A stretch of DNA of 64,000 nt from Legionella cincinnatiensis (GTDB lineage: Bacteria; Pseudomonadota; Gammaproteobacteria; Legionellales; Legionellaceae), in assembly GCF_900452415.1 (NCBI RefSeq), contig NZ_UGNX01000001.1, positions 372,001-436,000 of the forward strand. The letters are read 5' to 3'. Shown here one piece after another: positions 55,084 to 64,000 of this stretch. Under the pieces are notes generated by a model. That model saw nothing but the letters and a program-made list of their open reading frames with translations. It searched no databases and had not been told where the DNA came from. Within the stretch, counting starts at the first letter, position 1. The number at the start of each line of letters is the position of its first letter. Both the position numbers and the translations under genes were made by a program.

Positions 55084-55854
55084 CTATTCGTTGGTTATTG
55101 TATAATTGTCAATCAAGCGGATATCACCAATTCGTACTGCTGCATATCGACGACCTTGATGTTCTTCAACATACTCCACAACAATATTTTTTTGAGTTAA
55201 TTCTTCAATGATTTGTGTGCACGATTTATCTTTTTGTTGAAACAAAGCGGCAAATTTCTCAGCTGTAGTTTTTTGCTCTTTGCTAAGGCGATTATTGCGC
55301 GAACTATAGGCTAATCCACTGGGCTCACGCAGGGTTGAACATACTTTGATTTCTGTATCCAGAAAGAATGCTTTGGCCATTCCTTGGATTAGTTGGTATT
55401 GTTGATAATCTTTTTCTCCAAAATAGGCTCTATGCGGTTTGACCAGATTCAATAATTTAATGACTACCGTCAATACACCGTTAAAATGTCCAGGTCGATG
55501 TTTGCCCTCCATCAACTGACATAGTTGATGTTCATGTACTTGATAATTATATCCATCTGCATACATTGCTTTGTCGTCAGGAAGAATACAAAAGTCTACA
55601 CCCGAATCCTCCATAATCTTCACATCTGCTTCTAAGGTGCGTGGATATAATTTAAAATCTTCTGCTTGATTAAATTGCGTTGGATTTATAAATAAACTAG
55701 AAGCAGTGTAGTGATTTTCTTTTTGGCTTGCTAAAAATAAAGATGTATGTCCTGCGTGCAAATTACCCATGGTAGGTGCAAAACCTAGAGTCAATTCAGT
55801 GGATAATGTTTTACGGAAAGTCATCCATTCTTCAAGATTATGAAAAATTTGCAT
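55084..55854 (-). CDS. panC: Pantothenate synthetase
   Basis: 256 residues: [16 protein letters not shown] (ATP-binding HIGH-like), [30 protein letters not shown] and [15 protein letters not shown]. It joins pantoate and beta-alanine. I start at 55854 because AGGA precedes it. An ATG at 55869 adds five residues. panB lies upstream, but a 162-nt gap holding a repeat separates them. Confidence 0.95.
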   Translation of the reverse strand: MQIFHNLEEWMTFRKTLSTELTLGFAPTMGNLHAGHTSLFLASQKENHYTASSLFINPTQFNQAEDFKLYPRTLEADVKIMEDSGVDFCILPDDKAMYADGYNYQVHEHQLCQLMEGKHRPGHFNGVLTVVIKLLNLVKPHRAYFGEKDYQQYQLIQGMAKAFFLDTEIKVCSTLREPSGLAYSSRNNRLSKEQKTTAEKFAALFQQKDKSCTQIIEELTQKNIVVEYVEEHQGRRYAAVRIGDIRLIDNYTITNE

Positions 55855-55876
55855 CAAGATGTTCCTCATTATGTGA

Positions 55877-56005
55877 GTTCGATATAGAGTCTATTTTATT
55901 ACATCGAACTGATTGTTTTGAATGGATCCTGTATAAAAATATTACGCATTTTTACGGGATAAGTTCACTGAGTGACATAAAGGATATGCACACCCTTTAT
56001 GTCGA
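55877..56005 (-). repeat. Dispersed structured repeat, copy B, between panB and panC
   Basis: Read on the minus strand: a hairpin GACATAAAGG / CCTTTATGTC (55974-55983 and 55994-56003), then TTATCCC, TAAAAATGCG, ATTTTTATAC, GGATCCA (55923-55929) and TTCGATGT. A terminal inverted pair GTTCGAT/ATCGAAC closes it near 55877. The order and blocks match copy A after ppiB. It sits inside the panB-panC interval. Confidence 0.6.
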
Positions 56006-56016
56006 GCTCACGTCAT

Positions 56017-56805
56017 TTAAAATGCATGCTCAGATGCTGGAAAACTAACCTGTTGTACTTGCTGTGCATAAGCGTTTAACGCATTCAGCAGTATTTCTTT
56101 ACCTTGTATGTATCTTTTGACAAACTTGGGATTAAAATCAGTTTGTAAGCCCAACATATCATGCCAGACAAGGACTTGACCATCAGTATCAGAACCGGCC
56201 CCAATGCCAATAGTAGGTATGCGCAATGACTGAGTAATCTCTTGAGCTAATGGTTGAGGAACGCATTCAATTACAAGAGCAAAACAGCCAGCTGCTTCTA
56301 AACGAAGTGCTTGTTGAATCAGTGTTTCTGCTTGCTCTGGCTTTCTTCCCTGTACTTTGTAGCCGCCTAATTGGTGAATGGATTGAGGTGTCAAACCAAT
56401 ATGGCCCATAACAGGAACACCAGCACTGACCAGATAGGAAATGGTTTGACAGGTATCTGCATCAGCACCCTCGATTTTTACAGCATGTGCTCCTGAGCGT
56501 AATAGGTTTTTCACATGTTCTACAGTTTGAGCTAATGAAGTTTTATGACTTAAAAAGGGGAGGTCGCTAATTAAAAATTGCTGTTTTAAACCACGCGCTA
56601 CGGCTTGGGTATGAAGCACCATCATTTCTATGGTCGCCATAATGGTTGTTTCGTGGCCATGTACTGCCATAGCTACTGAATCACCAACAAGGACACAATC
56701 TACGTTAGATTCAGAGACAATACAGGCAGAAGGATAATCATAGCATGTGACCATGACGATTTTTTGTTGTTCTTCTTTTTTACGTTTGAAATCATGAATT
56801 TTCAT
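56017..56805 (-). CDS. panB: 3-methyl-2-oxobutanoate hydroxymethyltransferase
   Basis: 262 residues: VTCYDYPSACIVSESNVDCVLVGDSVAMAVHGHETT (Mg-binding Asp), LISDLPFLSHK, VKIEGAD, MGHIGLTPQSIHQLGGYKVQGR. First committed step to pantothenate, hence CoA and the 4'-phosphopantetheine arm. It heads the panB-panC pair on the minus strand. Confidence 0.96.
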   Translation of the reverse strand: MKIHDFKRKKEEQQKIVMVTCYDYPSACIVSESNVDCVLVGDSVAMAVHGHETTIMATIEMMVLHTQAVARGLKQQFLISDLPFLSHKTSLAQTVEHVKNLLRSGAHAVKIEGADADTCQTISYLVSAGVPVMGHIGLTPQSIHQLGGYKVQGRKPEQAETLIQQALRLEAAGCFALVIECVPQPLAQEITQSLRIPTIGIGAGSDTDGQVLVWHDMLGLQTDFNPKFVKRYIQGKEILLNALNAYAQQVQQVSFPASEHAF

Positions 56806-57090
56806 TTGTGTTACTCCTTAATTTAAGAAACTGGAGCAAGCATGATTTAAGGAAAGCAATATGCACTACAGGTACCTGTCGCATGGATCAAGTCCTCCAA
56901 AAGTTAAAAATTTAAAGTCGCTGCCAATCGGTCAACGCGTTACGTATCATAATTTAAATTCTGAGAGTTGAGAAGTAGCGTTAAATTAAGAGGTCTATTT
57001 TGTTCCTTTAAAATTCTGAGGTATCATTCCTATTTCACGTAACAGCCCTATAGTTGCGAAAAATAAAATACTTCATGTTGACAGGTTTTT

Positions 57091-57753
57091 ATGCAAATCA
57101 TTGAAAAATTAGCTATTCCAGGCGAGCATCCCCTATTGTTGCAAGGCATGATTGGTAAGTTAGAAGCAGTTTTGACTGTGCCTGAACAAAATGAGACCGC
57201 ATTTATTGCTTTTTTAGGACACCCGCATTCCCTGCAGGGCGGTACAATGAACAATAAAGTGGTTACTACTCTGGCGCGTGTTTTTAAAGAATTAGGTATT
57301 CCTTCATTGCGTTTTAATTTTAGAGGGGTGGGACAGTCTGAAGGATCTTATGATGCGGGACAGGGTGAAAGTGAGGATATGCTTGTTTTGGTTCGTGAGT
57401 TGCAAAAAGAGCGCCCTGAAAAGAAATTAATTTTTGCGGGTTTCTCTTTTGGATCTTATGTTGCTTATCGGACAGCAGCACAAGCTAATGCAGATTTATT
57501 AATCACGATAGCTCCACCAATACATCACTATAATTATCGTGAGTTTACTCCTGTACCTTCTCCCTGGATTATTGTCCAAGGTGATGAAGATGAGGTCGTT
57601 CCTCCTGGGTTAGTTTTTGATTTTGCAGCGCAGTTACATCCTGAGATTCCAGTCATTCGTTTTGCAAATACGAGTCATTTTTTTCACGGAAAATTGATAG
57701 AACTTAAAACAAGACTGATTGAATATATAACTTCTCAGGTTGTTCTACAATGA
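57091..57753 (+). CDS. Alpha/beta hydrolase (COG2945-like)
   Basis: 220 residues: AFLGHPHSLQGGTMNNKVVTTLARVF, FRGVGQSEGSYDAG, nucleophile elbow GFSFGSYVA, acid in QGDEDEVVP and His in TSHFFHGK. This small family is common in proteobacteria; its substrate is unknown. It overlaps zapE by 4 nt, so the two genes are co-expressed. Confidence 0.82.
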   Translation: MQIIEKLAIPGEHPLLLQGMIGKLEAVLTVPEQNETAFIAFLGHPHSLQGGTMNNKVVTTLARVFKELGIPSLRFNFRGVGQSEGSYDAGQGESEDMLVLVRELQKERPEKKLIFAGFSFGSYVAYRTAAQANADLLITIAPPIHHYNYREFTPVPSPWIIVQGDEDEVVPPGLVFDFAAQLHPEIPVIRFANTSHFFHGKLIELKTRLIEYITSQVVLQ

Positions 57754-58850
57754 CGTTAATCACTCAATATGAAGCGGCGGTTGCTCGTGGCGAAATTGAC
57801 GATGATTCGTTACAAAGAGGCATATTACAGCATTTTCAGCGGCTTGCTGAGGAAATAAAAAAATCAAACTCTTCATGGTTTTATCCTTTGATTAAATCTC
57901 GAATCAAAGGAATATATCTTTATGGTCCTGTTGGAGTGGGAAAAACTTATTTGGTTGATCTTTTTTATGAGTTTCTTGAGGAAAAAAAGAAAGCACGTTT
58001 TCATTTCCACCATTTTATGCAACAAGTTGATGCACAATTAAGATTGTTACAGGGACAAAAAAATCCTCTACTTCATATTGCTAAGAAACTTGCCAAAAAA
58101 ACTCGGATACTCTGTTTCGATGAATTTATGGTTCATGATGTGGCTTACGCCATGATCTTGGCTGAATTACTCAAGGCTTTAGTTGCTCATGGTGTTATTT
58201 TAGTAATTTCATCAAATATCCCTCCAGATGATTTGTATCGAGATGGTGTTCATCGTAAACGATTTTTACCTGCCATCACTGCTATTAAAGAAAATTGTGA
58301 GGTTCTTTGCTTGAATGAACAAAGAGATTATCGAGTGGGACGTGCGCCATTATTAGATGCATACCTATGTCCACTGAATCAGCAAACAAGTCAGGCGATG
58401 GAAAAACAATTTGTGTTATTAAACAGTGAATTTCAAGAGCATGGCATTATTACGATCCAAAAACGTGCAATTCCCTATCTGAAATGTGGAATAAAATCAA
58501 TTTGGTTCGCTTTTGATATTTTGTGTAATCTTCCGCGTAGCCAATTAGATTATTTAGAGTTAGCAGATAAATTTGACACTATTTTTTTAAGTGACGTGCC
58601 TGTTTTGACTGTAAATCATACATTACAAACTATTATGTTCATTCATTTGATTGATGTGATGTATGATCGTGGCATTAATATTATTATATCTGCTGAAGTT
58701 ACTGCAGAACAGTTATATGTTGAGGGTGAAATGATGGAAACTTTTAAACGAACTTTAAGTCGTTTATTGGAAATGCAGTCTGTAGATTATTTGGCACGCC
58801 ATCCGAAACGAGAGTTACAACAGTTGGTTTCGGATGATTCTGAATCGTAA
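57750..58850 (+). CDS. zapE: AFG1-like cell division ATPase ZapE
   Basis: 366 residues: Walker A YGPVGVGKTYLVDLFYE, HFHHFM, Walker B RILCFDEFMVHDVADA-like (here DVAYA), and sensor segment LVISSNIPPDDLY. ZapE is an ATPase tied to cell division under stress in E. coli; homologues (AFG1) act on mitochondrial proteins. It follows a hydrolase gene with a 4-nt overlap. Confidence 0.92.
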   Translation: MTLITQYEAAVARGEIDDDSLQRGILQHFQRLAEEIKKSNSSWFYPLIKSRIKGIYLYGPVGVGKTYLVDLFYEFLEEKKKARFHFHHFMQQVDAQLRLLQGQKNPLLHIAKKLAKKTRILCFDEFMVHDVAYAMILAELLKALVAHGVILVISSNIPPDDLYRDGVHRKRFLPAITAIKENCEVLCLNEQRDYRVGRAPLLDAYLCPLNQQTSQAMEKQFVLLNSEFQEHGIITIQKRAIPYLKCGIKSIWFAFDILCNLPRSQLDYLELADKFDTIFLSDVPVLTVNHTLQTIMFIHLIDVMYDRGINIIISAEVTAEQLYVEGEMMETFKRTLSRLLEMQSVDYLARHPKRELQQLVSDDSES

Positions 58851-59012
58851 TAGGACTCAGTCGGAGTCTAAAGTGGAGCAAAGCCCTCCGTAACAACGTG
58901 TTATTTCTTAGGTAAGTGATGCCCCTTGAATTATCTTTTTTACATTAACGATAACAGTGTGATCAAAAATTTTACGATTTAAAGCCCAAAATACATTACT
59001 TTTTCCTTAACT

Positions 59013-59025
59013 GAGAATGATTCTC
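59013..59025. promoter_or_regulatory. Fur box upstream of feoA
   Basis: GAGAAT-G-ATTCTC is a perfect 6-1-6 palindrome of Fur-box type, 51 bp before the feoA ATG. A TAAAAT-like -10 follows near 59040. It fits iron-dependent repression of the Feo operon. Confidence 0.8.
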
Positions 59026-59075
59026 GATTCCATTTATGCTAAAATAAATGTATTTCCTTATTTGCTTGTTCGCAC

Positions 59076-59306
59076 ATGGTAAAAATTACAGAGCTAGTCC
59101 AAGGTGATAAAGTACGATTAACAAGTTTTGGTCCAACGGATATGCAGTATCGACGTAGGCTTTTATCTTTAGGTGTAACGTGTGGTACCGAGTTTTCAGT
59201 TGTTCGTATTGCTCCTTTAGGTTGCCCTATACAAATTGAAGTCAGAGGAACTGCTTTAACTTTGCGTAAAGAAGAGGCGAATCAATTGGTTTTGGAGTAT
59301 GTATGA
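59076..59306 (+). CDS. feoA: Ferrous iron transport protein A
   Basis: 76 residues with the SH3-like FeoA fold (VKITELVQGDKVRLTSFG... RRLLSLGVTCGTEF ... PLGCPIQIEVRGTALTLRKEEA). It is a cytoplasmic partner of FeoB. A Fur box lies upstream. It overlaps feoB by 4 nt. Confidence 0.95.
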   Translation: MVKITELVQGDKVRLTSFGPTDMQYRRRLLSLGVTCGTEFSVVRIAPLGCPIQIEVRGTALTLRKEEANQLVLEYV

Positions 59307-61555
59307 CTCATGTGTTACTCGTTGGTAATCCTAATTGTGGTAAGACCACTTTATTTAATGCATTAACTGGAGATAATCAACGTATAGGAAATTGGCCTGG
59401 TGTTACTGTTGAAAAGAAAACCGGTGAATTTTTCCTCGATGAGCAACGTATAAAAATAACTGATTTGCCAGGAGTCTATTCATTAGTCGCTAATGCTGAT
59501 GGAATCAGTCAGGATGAGCGAATTGCAGCACAAGCGGTTGTTTCTACGCAAGCAGATTGTATTATTAATGTGATCGATGCTTGCCATCTCGAGCGACACT
59601 TATATTTAACCAGTCAAATTCTAGAATTAGGCACACCCGTAATACTTGCGCTCAACATGATGGATATTGCTCAGCAACGAGGCATAACTATAGATATCAA
59701 TGCCTTATCTCAACGACTAGGTTGTCCTGTAGTCGCAATCCAAGCTCATAAAATGGTAGGTATTCCTCTACTTAAACAAGCTCTGACGCAATTACCGCAA
59801 GTCATTATGCCTTGGACACTTCCCTTGTCTAAACCAATACAAGAAGTATTAATAGCTTTGGAAAACCAGTTAATTAATGAGGGCTATAGCCAGTCGCTTG
59901 CTTTTTATCAAGCGCGTAGGATTGCAGAAGGAGACGTATTGCTGTTGGGACAAGCCTTGTCTAAGAATTTAGCTTCATTGAATCCAGAAGAAGCTAATTT
60001 AGATATCTTATTGGCTGATGCTCGATATCAAAAAATACACGAAATCGTGATTTCAGTTCAGAAAAAACGTAGTGATGCCAGTGAGCATTTTACCGCAAAA
60101 GTCGATAGAGTTGTATTGCATCGTTTTTGGGCGCTACCTATATTTTTTGCCATGATGTATTTGATGTTCTTATTTGCAATCAATATTGGTGGCGCATTTC
60201 AAGACTTTTTTGATATTAGTACCGATACCCTATTTGTCCAGGGAACTGCTTGGCTATTAGAACAAATTCATGCTCCGAATTGGTTAATTGCCTTATTAGC
60301 CAATGGGGTGGGAAAAGGCATTAACACCACACTAACATTTATTCCTGTCATTGCGGCAATGTTTTTCTTTTTATCATTACTTGAAACGTCGGGATATATG
60401 GCAAGAGCTGCTTTTGTTGTGGATAAGGCGATGCGCGCTCTGGGGTTACCAGGTAAGTCTTTTGTACCGATGATTGTGGGTTTTGGTTGTAACGTACCCG
60501 CTATTATGGCTGCGCGTACATTAGATTCAGAACGTGATAGATTATTAACTGTAATGATGAGCCCATTTATGTCATGCAGTGCTCGCTTGGCCATTTATGC
60601 AGTATTTGTTGCCGCATTTTTCCCTTCAGGTGGCCAAAACATTGTTTTTTCTTTATATATTATTGGCATTCTAATGGCTGTATTAACTGGCTTCATATTG
60701 CGAAAATCCACTTTAAAAGGGCATGCATCGCCATTGATTTTGGAACTCCCTGCGTATCATAAGCCTGCATTGAAACGGTTATTTAAAGAAACATTGATGC
60801 GGTTGCGTTTTTTTGTGCTGCGTGCAGGAAAATTAATTCTACCTGTTTGTGTTCTTTTGGGTGGATTAAATGCGATTACCATGGATGGCGGTATTAATTC
60901 AGGTGAGGCAAGTACGCAATCATTATTGTCTTTAATGGGACAGTGGATTACTCCTTTTTTTGCTCCTATGGGTATTCATCAAGATAATTGGCCTGCAACA
61001 GTAGGACTGTTAACGGGGATGCTGGCCAAAGAGGTAGTAGTCGGTACCTTGAACTCACTTTATGCTCAAGTAGGTCATGTAGGTGAGATAGCTGCAGCAC
61101 ATTTTGATCTTTGGGCAGGTATTAAAGCGGCTTTTTGGTCTATTCCAGAGAATTTATCACAATTAGGCTCTGCATTAGCAAACCCTGTATTAGCAAGTGC
61201 GGCAGATAGCCCGGTATCTCAATCTGTATATGGAATTATGGCTCAGCGTTTTGATGGTCAAATCGGCGCCTTCGCTTATTTACTTTTTGTACTTCTTTAT
61301 ATTCCTTGTGTGTCTACTATGGCAGTAATTAGGCAAGAAGCAAACAGAAAGTTAATGTGGATTTCAGTAATCTGGTCTTTTGTGGTTGCTTATATGGCTG
61401 CAGTTTTATTTTATCAAACAGCGAAATGGATTCAGTCTTCAGGAGTAAGTATTTCTTGGATCACTGGATCTTTGTTTGTTCTGATTTTTATTATTGTCAT
61501 ACATTTTTTGAAAAAGCGAAGTATGAGGAGAACTAATGCTGCTGCAAATACGTGA
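59303..61555 (+). CDS. feoB: Ferrous iron transporter FeoB
   Basis: 750 residues: an N-terminal G domain (GNPNCGKTTLFNALTG; DLPGVYSL; NMMD), the GDI-like region, then Gate and core membrane domains. Conserved segments include GFGCNVPAIMAART and LLTGMLAKEVVVGTL. It takes up Fe2+ across the inner membrane, important for Legionella inside host cells. It overlaps feoC by 20 nt. Confidence 0.97.
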   Translation: MTHVLLVGNPNCGKTTLFNALTGDNQRIGNWPGVTVEKKTGEFFLDEQRIKITDLPGVYSLVANADGISQDERIAAQAVVSTQADCIINVIDACHLERHLYLTSQILELGTPVILALNMMDIAQQRGITIDINALSQRLGCPVVAIQAHKMVGIPLLKQALTQLPQVIMPWTLPLSKPIQEVLIALENQLINEGYSQSLAFYQARRIAEGDVLLLGQALSKNLASLNPEEANLDILLADARYQKIHEIVISVQKKRSDASEHFTAKVDRVVLHRFWALPIFFAMMYLMFLFAINIGGAFQDFFDISTDTLFVQGTAWLLEQIHAPNWLIALLANGVGKGINTTLTFIPVIAAMFFFLSLLETSGYMARAAFVVDKAMRALGLPGKSFVPMIVGFGCNVPAIMAARTLDSERDRLLTVMMSPFMSCSARLAIYAVFVAAFFPSGGQNIVFSLYIIGILMAVLTGFILRKSTLKGHASPLILELPAYHKPALKRLFKETLMRLRFFVLRAGKLILPVCVLLGGLNAITMDGGINSGEASTQSLLSLMGQWITPFFAPMGIHQDNWPATVGLLTGMLAKEVVVGTLNSLYAQVGHVGEIAAAHFDLWAGIKAAFWSIPENLSQLGSALANPVLASAADSPVSQSVYGIMAQRFDGQIGAFAYLLFVLLYIPCVSTMAVIRQEANRKLMWISVIWSFVVAYMAAVLFYQTAKWIQSSGVSISWITGSLFVLIFIIVIHFLKKRSMRRTNAAANT

Positions 61556-61754
61556 TTATATTCGCCGAAAAGGTGTAGTAAGTACGCAACAATTAATTAG
61601 AGAATTTCATTTGGACTTCCAAGCATTGCAACCGATGCTTAATCTATGGATGGGTAAAGGAGTGATAGGTAAGTGTCAGGAAAAGGTTCAATGCAACAGT
61701 ACTTGCTTTAAATGTCGCCCTCAAGAGCTTGAATATTACCAATATCTTTCATAA
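61536..61754 (+). CDS. feoC: FeoC-like protein
   Basis: 72 residues: a winged-helix-like part (IRDYIRRKGVVSTQQLIREFHLDFQALQPMLNLWMGKGVI) and a Cys-rich wing (GKCQEKVQCNSTCFKC) that could bind an iron-sulfur cluster, as in FeoC. It starts inside feoB. In enterobacteria FeoC protects FeoB from degradation. Confidence 0.85.
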   Translation: MLLQIRDYIRRKGVVSTQQLIREFHLDFQALQPMLNLWMGKGVIGKCQEKVQCNSTCFKCRPQELEYYQYLS

Positions 61755-61890
61755 ACTTTTTCAACTGATAAAATAGGTTGCTTCATGAGAATTTTTACAG
61801 TTTTTTTACTGATGCGACTTTAACTTGCGTGCCCCGTGGCGAAATTTGAGCTAATATAGTCTTATAGCTTGATTTTTATGTGATAAATAA

Positions 61891-62517
61891 ATGGCTGATA
61901 ATACTGATACCCCTGAAACTCCAACGATTGGCATCGATATTGGTACACGTCGATTAGAAATGGAGGCAGATTTAAATGATCCGGTAGTTCTAGTTGAGAG
62001 AGTTTATCAAATTTGGTGGCGGTGGGCGGATTTTCAGTTATATATTGTGTCTCCATTTATTAATATTATTTCACCTCCTGTGATTATTAAGCCTGAGCTA
62101 ATTCCAGGTACAGATGAATATGAATTCGTATATCCTATTCATGATTCCGGATCAAAACTAGCTACTTCAAAAAGTGTCGAAATGTATAGTGTGGGCATGT
62201 CCATGCACAAACTCTATATGACCATAGAAAAAATGATTTACATTTTGGTGGAGCGTTTGAAAACAGAAGGTATTGCCACAGATACAGAAGTTCAAGTATC
62301 TTTTGGAGGACATTTGATGCCCCAAAGAAAGGCTTTTGAATCCATTATTAACCTGGCTTACAATGTGGTAGTTACTAACTTTGATCCGGGTGAGTGGGGC
62401 GAGCGTTATTTACAAATTGTGAAACAAAATGCAGACAAATACGGATATCCTCCTGAGTCACCGCGAGATACATATAAACAACCCCATAAATCAAATCCTT
62501 CATCTCCTAAGAGATAA
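61891..62517 (+). CDS. lvgA: LvgA-like acidic protein (possible Dot/Icm adaptor)
   Basis: 208 residues, no signal or membrane helix, acidic N-terminus (ADNTDTPETPTIGIDIGTRRLEMEADLNDPVVLVERVYQIWWRWADFQLY) and a Pro/Ser/Lys-rich tail. It is about the size of L. pneumophila LvgA (about 208), a partner of IcmS that binds the Dot/Icm coupling complex. From memory, lvgA lies a few genes upstream of sdhC there too, and here the gene is directly before sdhC. I could not compare sequences, so the name is a context-supported guess. Confidence 0.6.
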   Translation: MADNTDTPETPTIGIDIGTRRLEMEADLNDPVVLVERVYQIWWRWADFQLYIVSPFINIISPPVIIKPELIPGTDEYEFVYPIHDSGSKLATSKSVEMYSVGMSMHKLYMTIEKMIYILVERLKTEGIATDTEVQVSFGGHLMPQRKAFESIINLAYNVVVTNFDPGEWGERYLQIVKQNADKYGYPPESPRDTYKQPHKSNPSSPKR

Positions 62518-62660
62518 GAGTTCTTATTTCTCACTTGCTGAGTGAGTAGACGTTGTTCCATGTTTTAATAGCGAATATACTGAATTTACGAATAATAATA
62601 GAAAATTGTCTAAAATACAGATACTGTTTACTTTTATTCAAATTCCATAGAGACTTAATC

Positions 62661-62688
62661 TTGCGTGATAAAAACAGAGTGCTATACT
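62661..62688 (+). promoter_or_regulatory. Putative promoter of the sdh operon
   Basis: TTGCGT at 62661-62666 and TATACT at 62683-62688 with a 16-bp spacer. It lies 52 bp before the sdhC start and after a non-coding gap following the LvgA-like gene. Confidence 0.5.
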
Positions 62689-62740
62689 CGCATTTGTACT
62701 TTATTTAATAACTTTCTCTAAATTAAGGAAGAAACTTACA

Positions 62741-63115
62741 GTGAATAAAAAAAGACCCATTAATCTAGATTTGGTGAGTTTGAAATACCCTCCAATGGCA
62801 ATCGCTTCTATATTACATCGGATTTCAGGGGTGATTTTATTTTTATTATTGCCCATTATGTTATTTATTTTGGGTCAATCAGTACAATCAGAAGAAACGT
62901 TTCTTCACGTGAAAAATTTATTATCTCAAGCATGTTATAAAATGGTGGTTTGGGCATTTGGTACGGCCATGATTTATCATTTGCTTGCAGGGATACGGCA
63001 TCTTTTGATGGATATAGGATTTGGTGAGCATCTTAATGCCGGCCGGAATTCGGCAGTTTTAGTCATTGCTCTTACCGTTATTTTGACAATTTTTCTAGGA
63101 ATCTGGATATGGTAA
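62741..63115 (+). CDS. sdhC: Succinate dehydrogenase cytochrome b556 subunit
   Basis: 124 residues, three membrane helices, beginning MNKKRPINLDLVSLKYPPMAIASILHRISGVILF with the SdhC HRxSG motif and the haem His in the YHLLAGIRHLLMD helix. It anchors the enzyme and binds quinone. It starts with GTG at 62741 and overlaps sdhD by 7 nt. Confidence 0.95.
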   Translation: MNKKRPINLDLVSLKYPPMAIASILHRISGVILFLLLPIMLFILGQSVQSEETFLHVKNLLSQACYKMVVWAFGTAMIYHLLAGIRHLLMDIGFGEHLNAGRNSAVLVIALTVILTIFLGIWIW

Positions 63116-63456
63116 CTAATGTCACTAGCTTGACAGGAAATGGGTTAAAAGATTGGTTAATTCAACGAGTAACGGCTGTTTATTTTGCTGTGTACACTAT
63201 TTTTATAATCGGTTTTTTGTTATCTCATCCTGAGCTGAGTTTTGTTCAATGGCATGCTCTGTTTTCTAATATCGTAGTTCAGATTGCATCCATAATTGCC
63301 TTATTTGCTCTTTCTTTGCATGCTTGGATAGGTATTTGGACTGTAACTACAGATTATATAAAATGTACTGCTCTGCGTGTATCAGTACAAATGATAGTTA
63401 TTTTATGGCTCCTTAGTCAATTTATCTGGGGCTTAATGATCCTTTGGGGGCGGTAG
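63109..63456 (+). CDS. sdhD: Succinate dehydrogenase membrane anchor subunit
   Basis: 115 residues with three membrane helices. [26 protein letters not shown] is the SdhD N-terminal signature, and [16 protein letters not shown] holds the haem/quinone-site residues. It follows sdhC with overlap and precedes sdhA by 1 nt. Confidence 0.94.
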   Translation: MVTNVTSLTGNGLKDWLIQRVTAVYFAVYTIFIIGFLLSHPELSFVQWHALFSNIVVQIASIIALFALSLHAWIGIWTVTTDYIKCTALRVSVQMIVILWLLSQFIWGLMILWGR

Positions 63457-63457
63457 C

Positions 63458-64000
63458 ATGGCAATTGCACGTAATGAATTTGATGCAGTAATTATAGGTG
63501 CAGGTGGAGCTGGAATGCGTGCTTCACTGCAGATGGCTAAATCGGGTTTAAAAGTTGCACTCTTATCTAAAGTATTTCCAACCCGCTCACATACTGTTTC
63601 GGCACAAGGCGGTATTACATGTGCATTAGGAAATGCACATGATGACGATTGGCGCTGGCATATGTATGATACTGTAAAAGGGGCTGATTATATTGGTGAT
63701 CAAGATTCGATTGAATATCTTTGCAAAACAGGTCCTGAAGCTGTCTATGAATTGGAGCATATGGGTTTGCCTTTCTCTCGCATGGATAATGGTAAAATTT
63801 ATCAACGCCAGTTTGGAGGCCAATCTAAAAATTTTGGTGGTGATCAAGCAGCCCGTACTTGCGCTGCGGCAGATAGAACAGGACATGCGTTACTTCACAC
63901 TCTTTATCAACAAAATTTAAAAGCAAAAGCGTCCATATTTAGCGAGTGGTATGCTCTTGATTTAGTTAAAGATGCTCATGGGCGTATTTGTGGTGTAACC
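63458..64000 (+). CDS. sdhA: Succinate dehydrogenase flavoprotein subunit (3' end cut by window)
   Basis: 181 codons visible, open to the window edge. It starts [30 protein letters not shown] (FAD-binding GxGxxG). [18 protein letters not shown] carries the flavin-linking histidine region, and [32 protein letters not shown] follows. It oxidises succinate in the TCA cycle and complex II. The start lies just after sdhD. Confidence 0.97.
   Translation, partial: MAIARNEFDAVIIGAGGAGMRASLQMAKSGLKVALLSKVFPTRSHTVSAQGGITCALGNAHDDDWRWHMYDTVKGADYIGDQDSIEYLCKTGPEAVYELEHMGLPFSRMDNGKIYQRQFGGQSKNFGGDQAARTCAAADRTGHALLHTLYQQNLKAKASIFSEWYALDLVKDAHGRICGVT

Overview
The window looks like a chromosomal segment of a Legionella species, probably not L. 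pneumophila itself. It is AT-rich and gamma-proteobacterial. It carries icmX, icmW, icmV, dotA, dotB, dotC and dotD of the Dot/Icm type IVB secretion system, next to housekeeping genes that in my memory of L. pneumophila lie around the same Dot/Icm locus (thrS-infC-rpmI-rplT-pheST-ihfA, rplM-rpsI, petABC, sspAB, ftsYEX-rpoH). Family calls come from reading motifs in the translated sequence; no database search was run.

Layout. 1-8460: an HdeD-like membrane protein (cut by the window edge), cytochrome c5, DsbB, NagZ, Tgt, PpiB and a TRIC-type channel. Then come an HTH regulator divergent from a strong promoter and an unannotated small-RNA-like transcript, and a MarR regulator divergent from a YbdK-type ligase. 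8540-17090: tRNA-Val(GAC) and a translation block (thrS, infC with an AUU start, rpmI, rplT, pheS, pheT, ihfA, a 2Fe-2S ferredoxin-like protein, rplM, rpsI). 17257-28303: the bc1 complex, sspAB, then nnr-tsaE-amidase-mutL-miaA with overlapping ends, a small zinc protein and a heptosyltransferase-like enzyme. 28425-41827: a divergent heavy-metal P-type ATPase and the Dot/Icm genes. icmXW and icmV-dotA diverge from a 94-bp region; dotDCB run on the minus strand. Between them lie only an effector-like gene and an orphan DRE-TIM aldolase. 42009-48738: rsmD, two M16 proteases, ftsYEX and rpoH. 48795-58850: two hydrolases, a 1,334-residue single-module NRPS-like membrane synthetase, panC/panB, another hydrolase and zapE. 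59013-64000: a Fur box with feoABC, an LvgA-like gene, and sdhC, sdhD and partial sdhA.

Most notable. (1) dotA is broken by a single-base frameshift at a run of six G followed directly by TGA. This could be a real or phase-variable mutation, a sequencing error, or recoding. (2) The gene after dotA encodes a protein with an ankyrin-like segment and a His-Asn-Gln-Cys order reminiscent of clan CE cysteine enzymes, with a possible out-of-frame C-terminal tail. (3) The NRPS-like protein has the domain order of epsilon-poly-lysine synthetase, and its hand-read specificity code resembles lysine. (4) The P-type ATPase beside icmX has altered catalytic motifs. (5) There is a regulator/operator/small-RNA module near 6.2-6.45 kb. 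(6) Several structured repeats occur, including two clearly homologous copies at 4.8 and 55.9 kb and a nested palindrome before petA.
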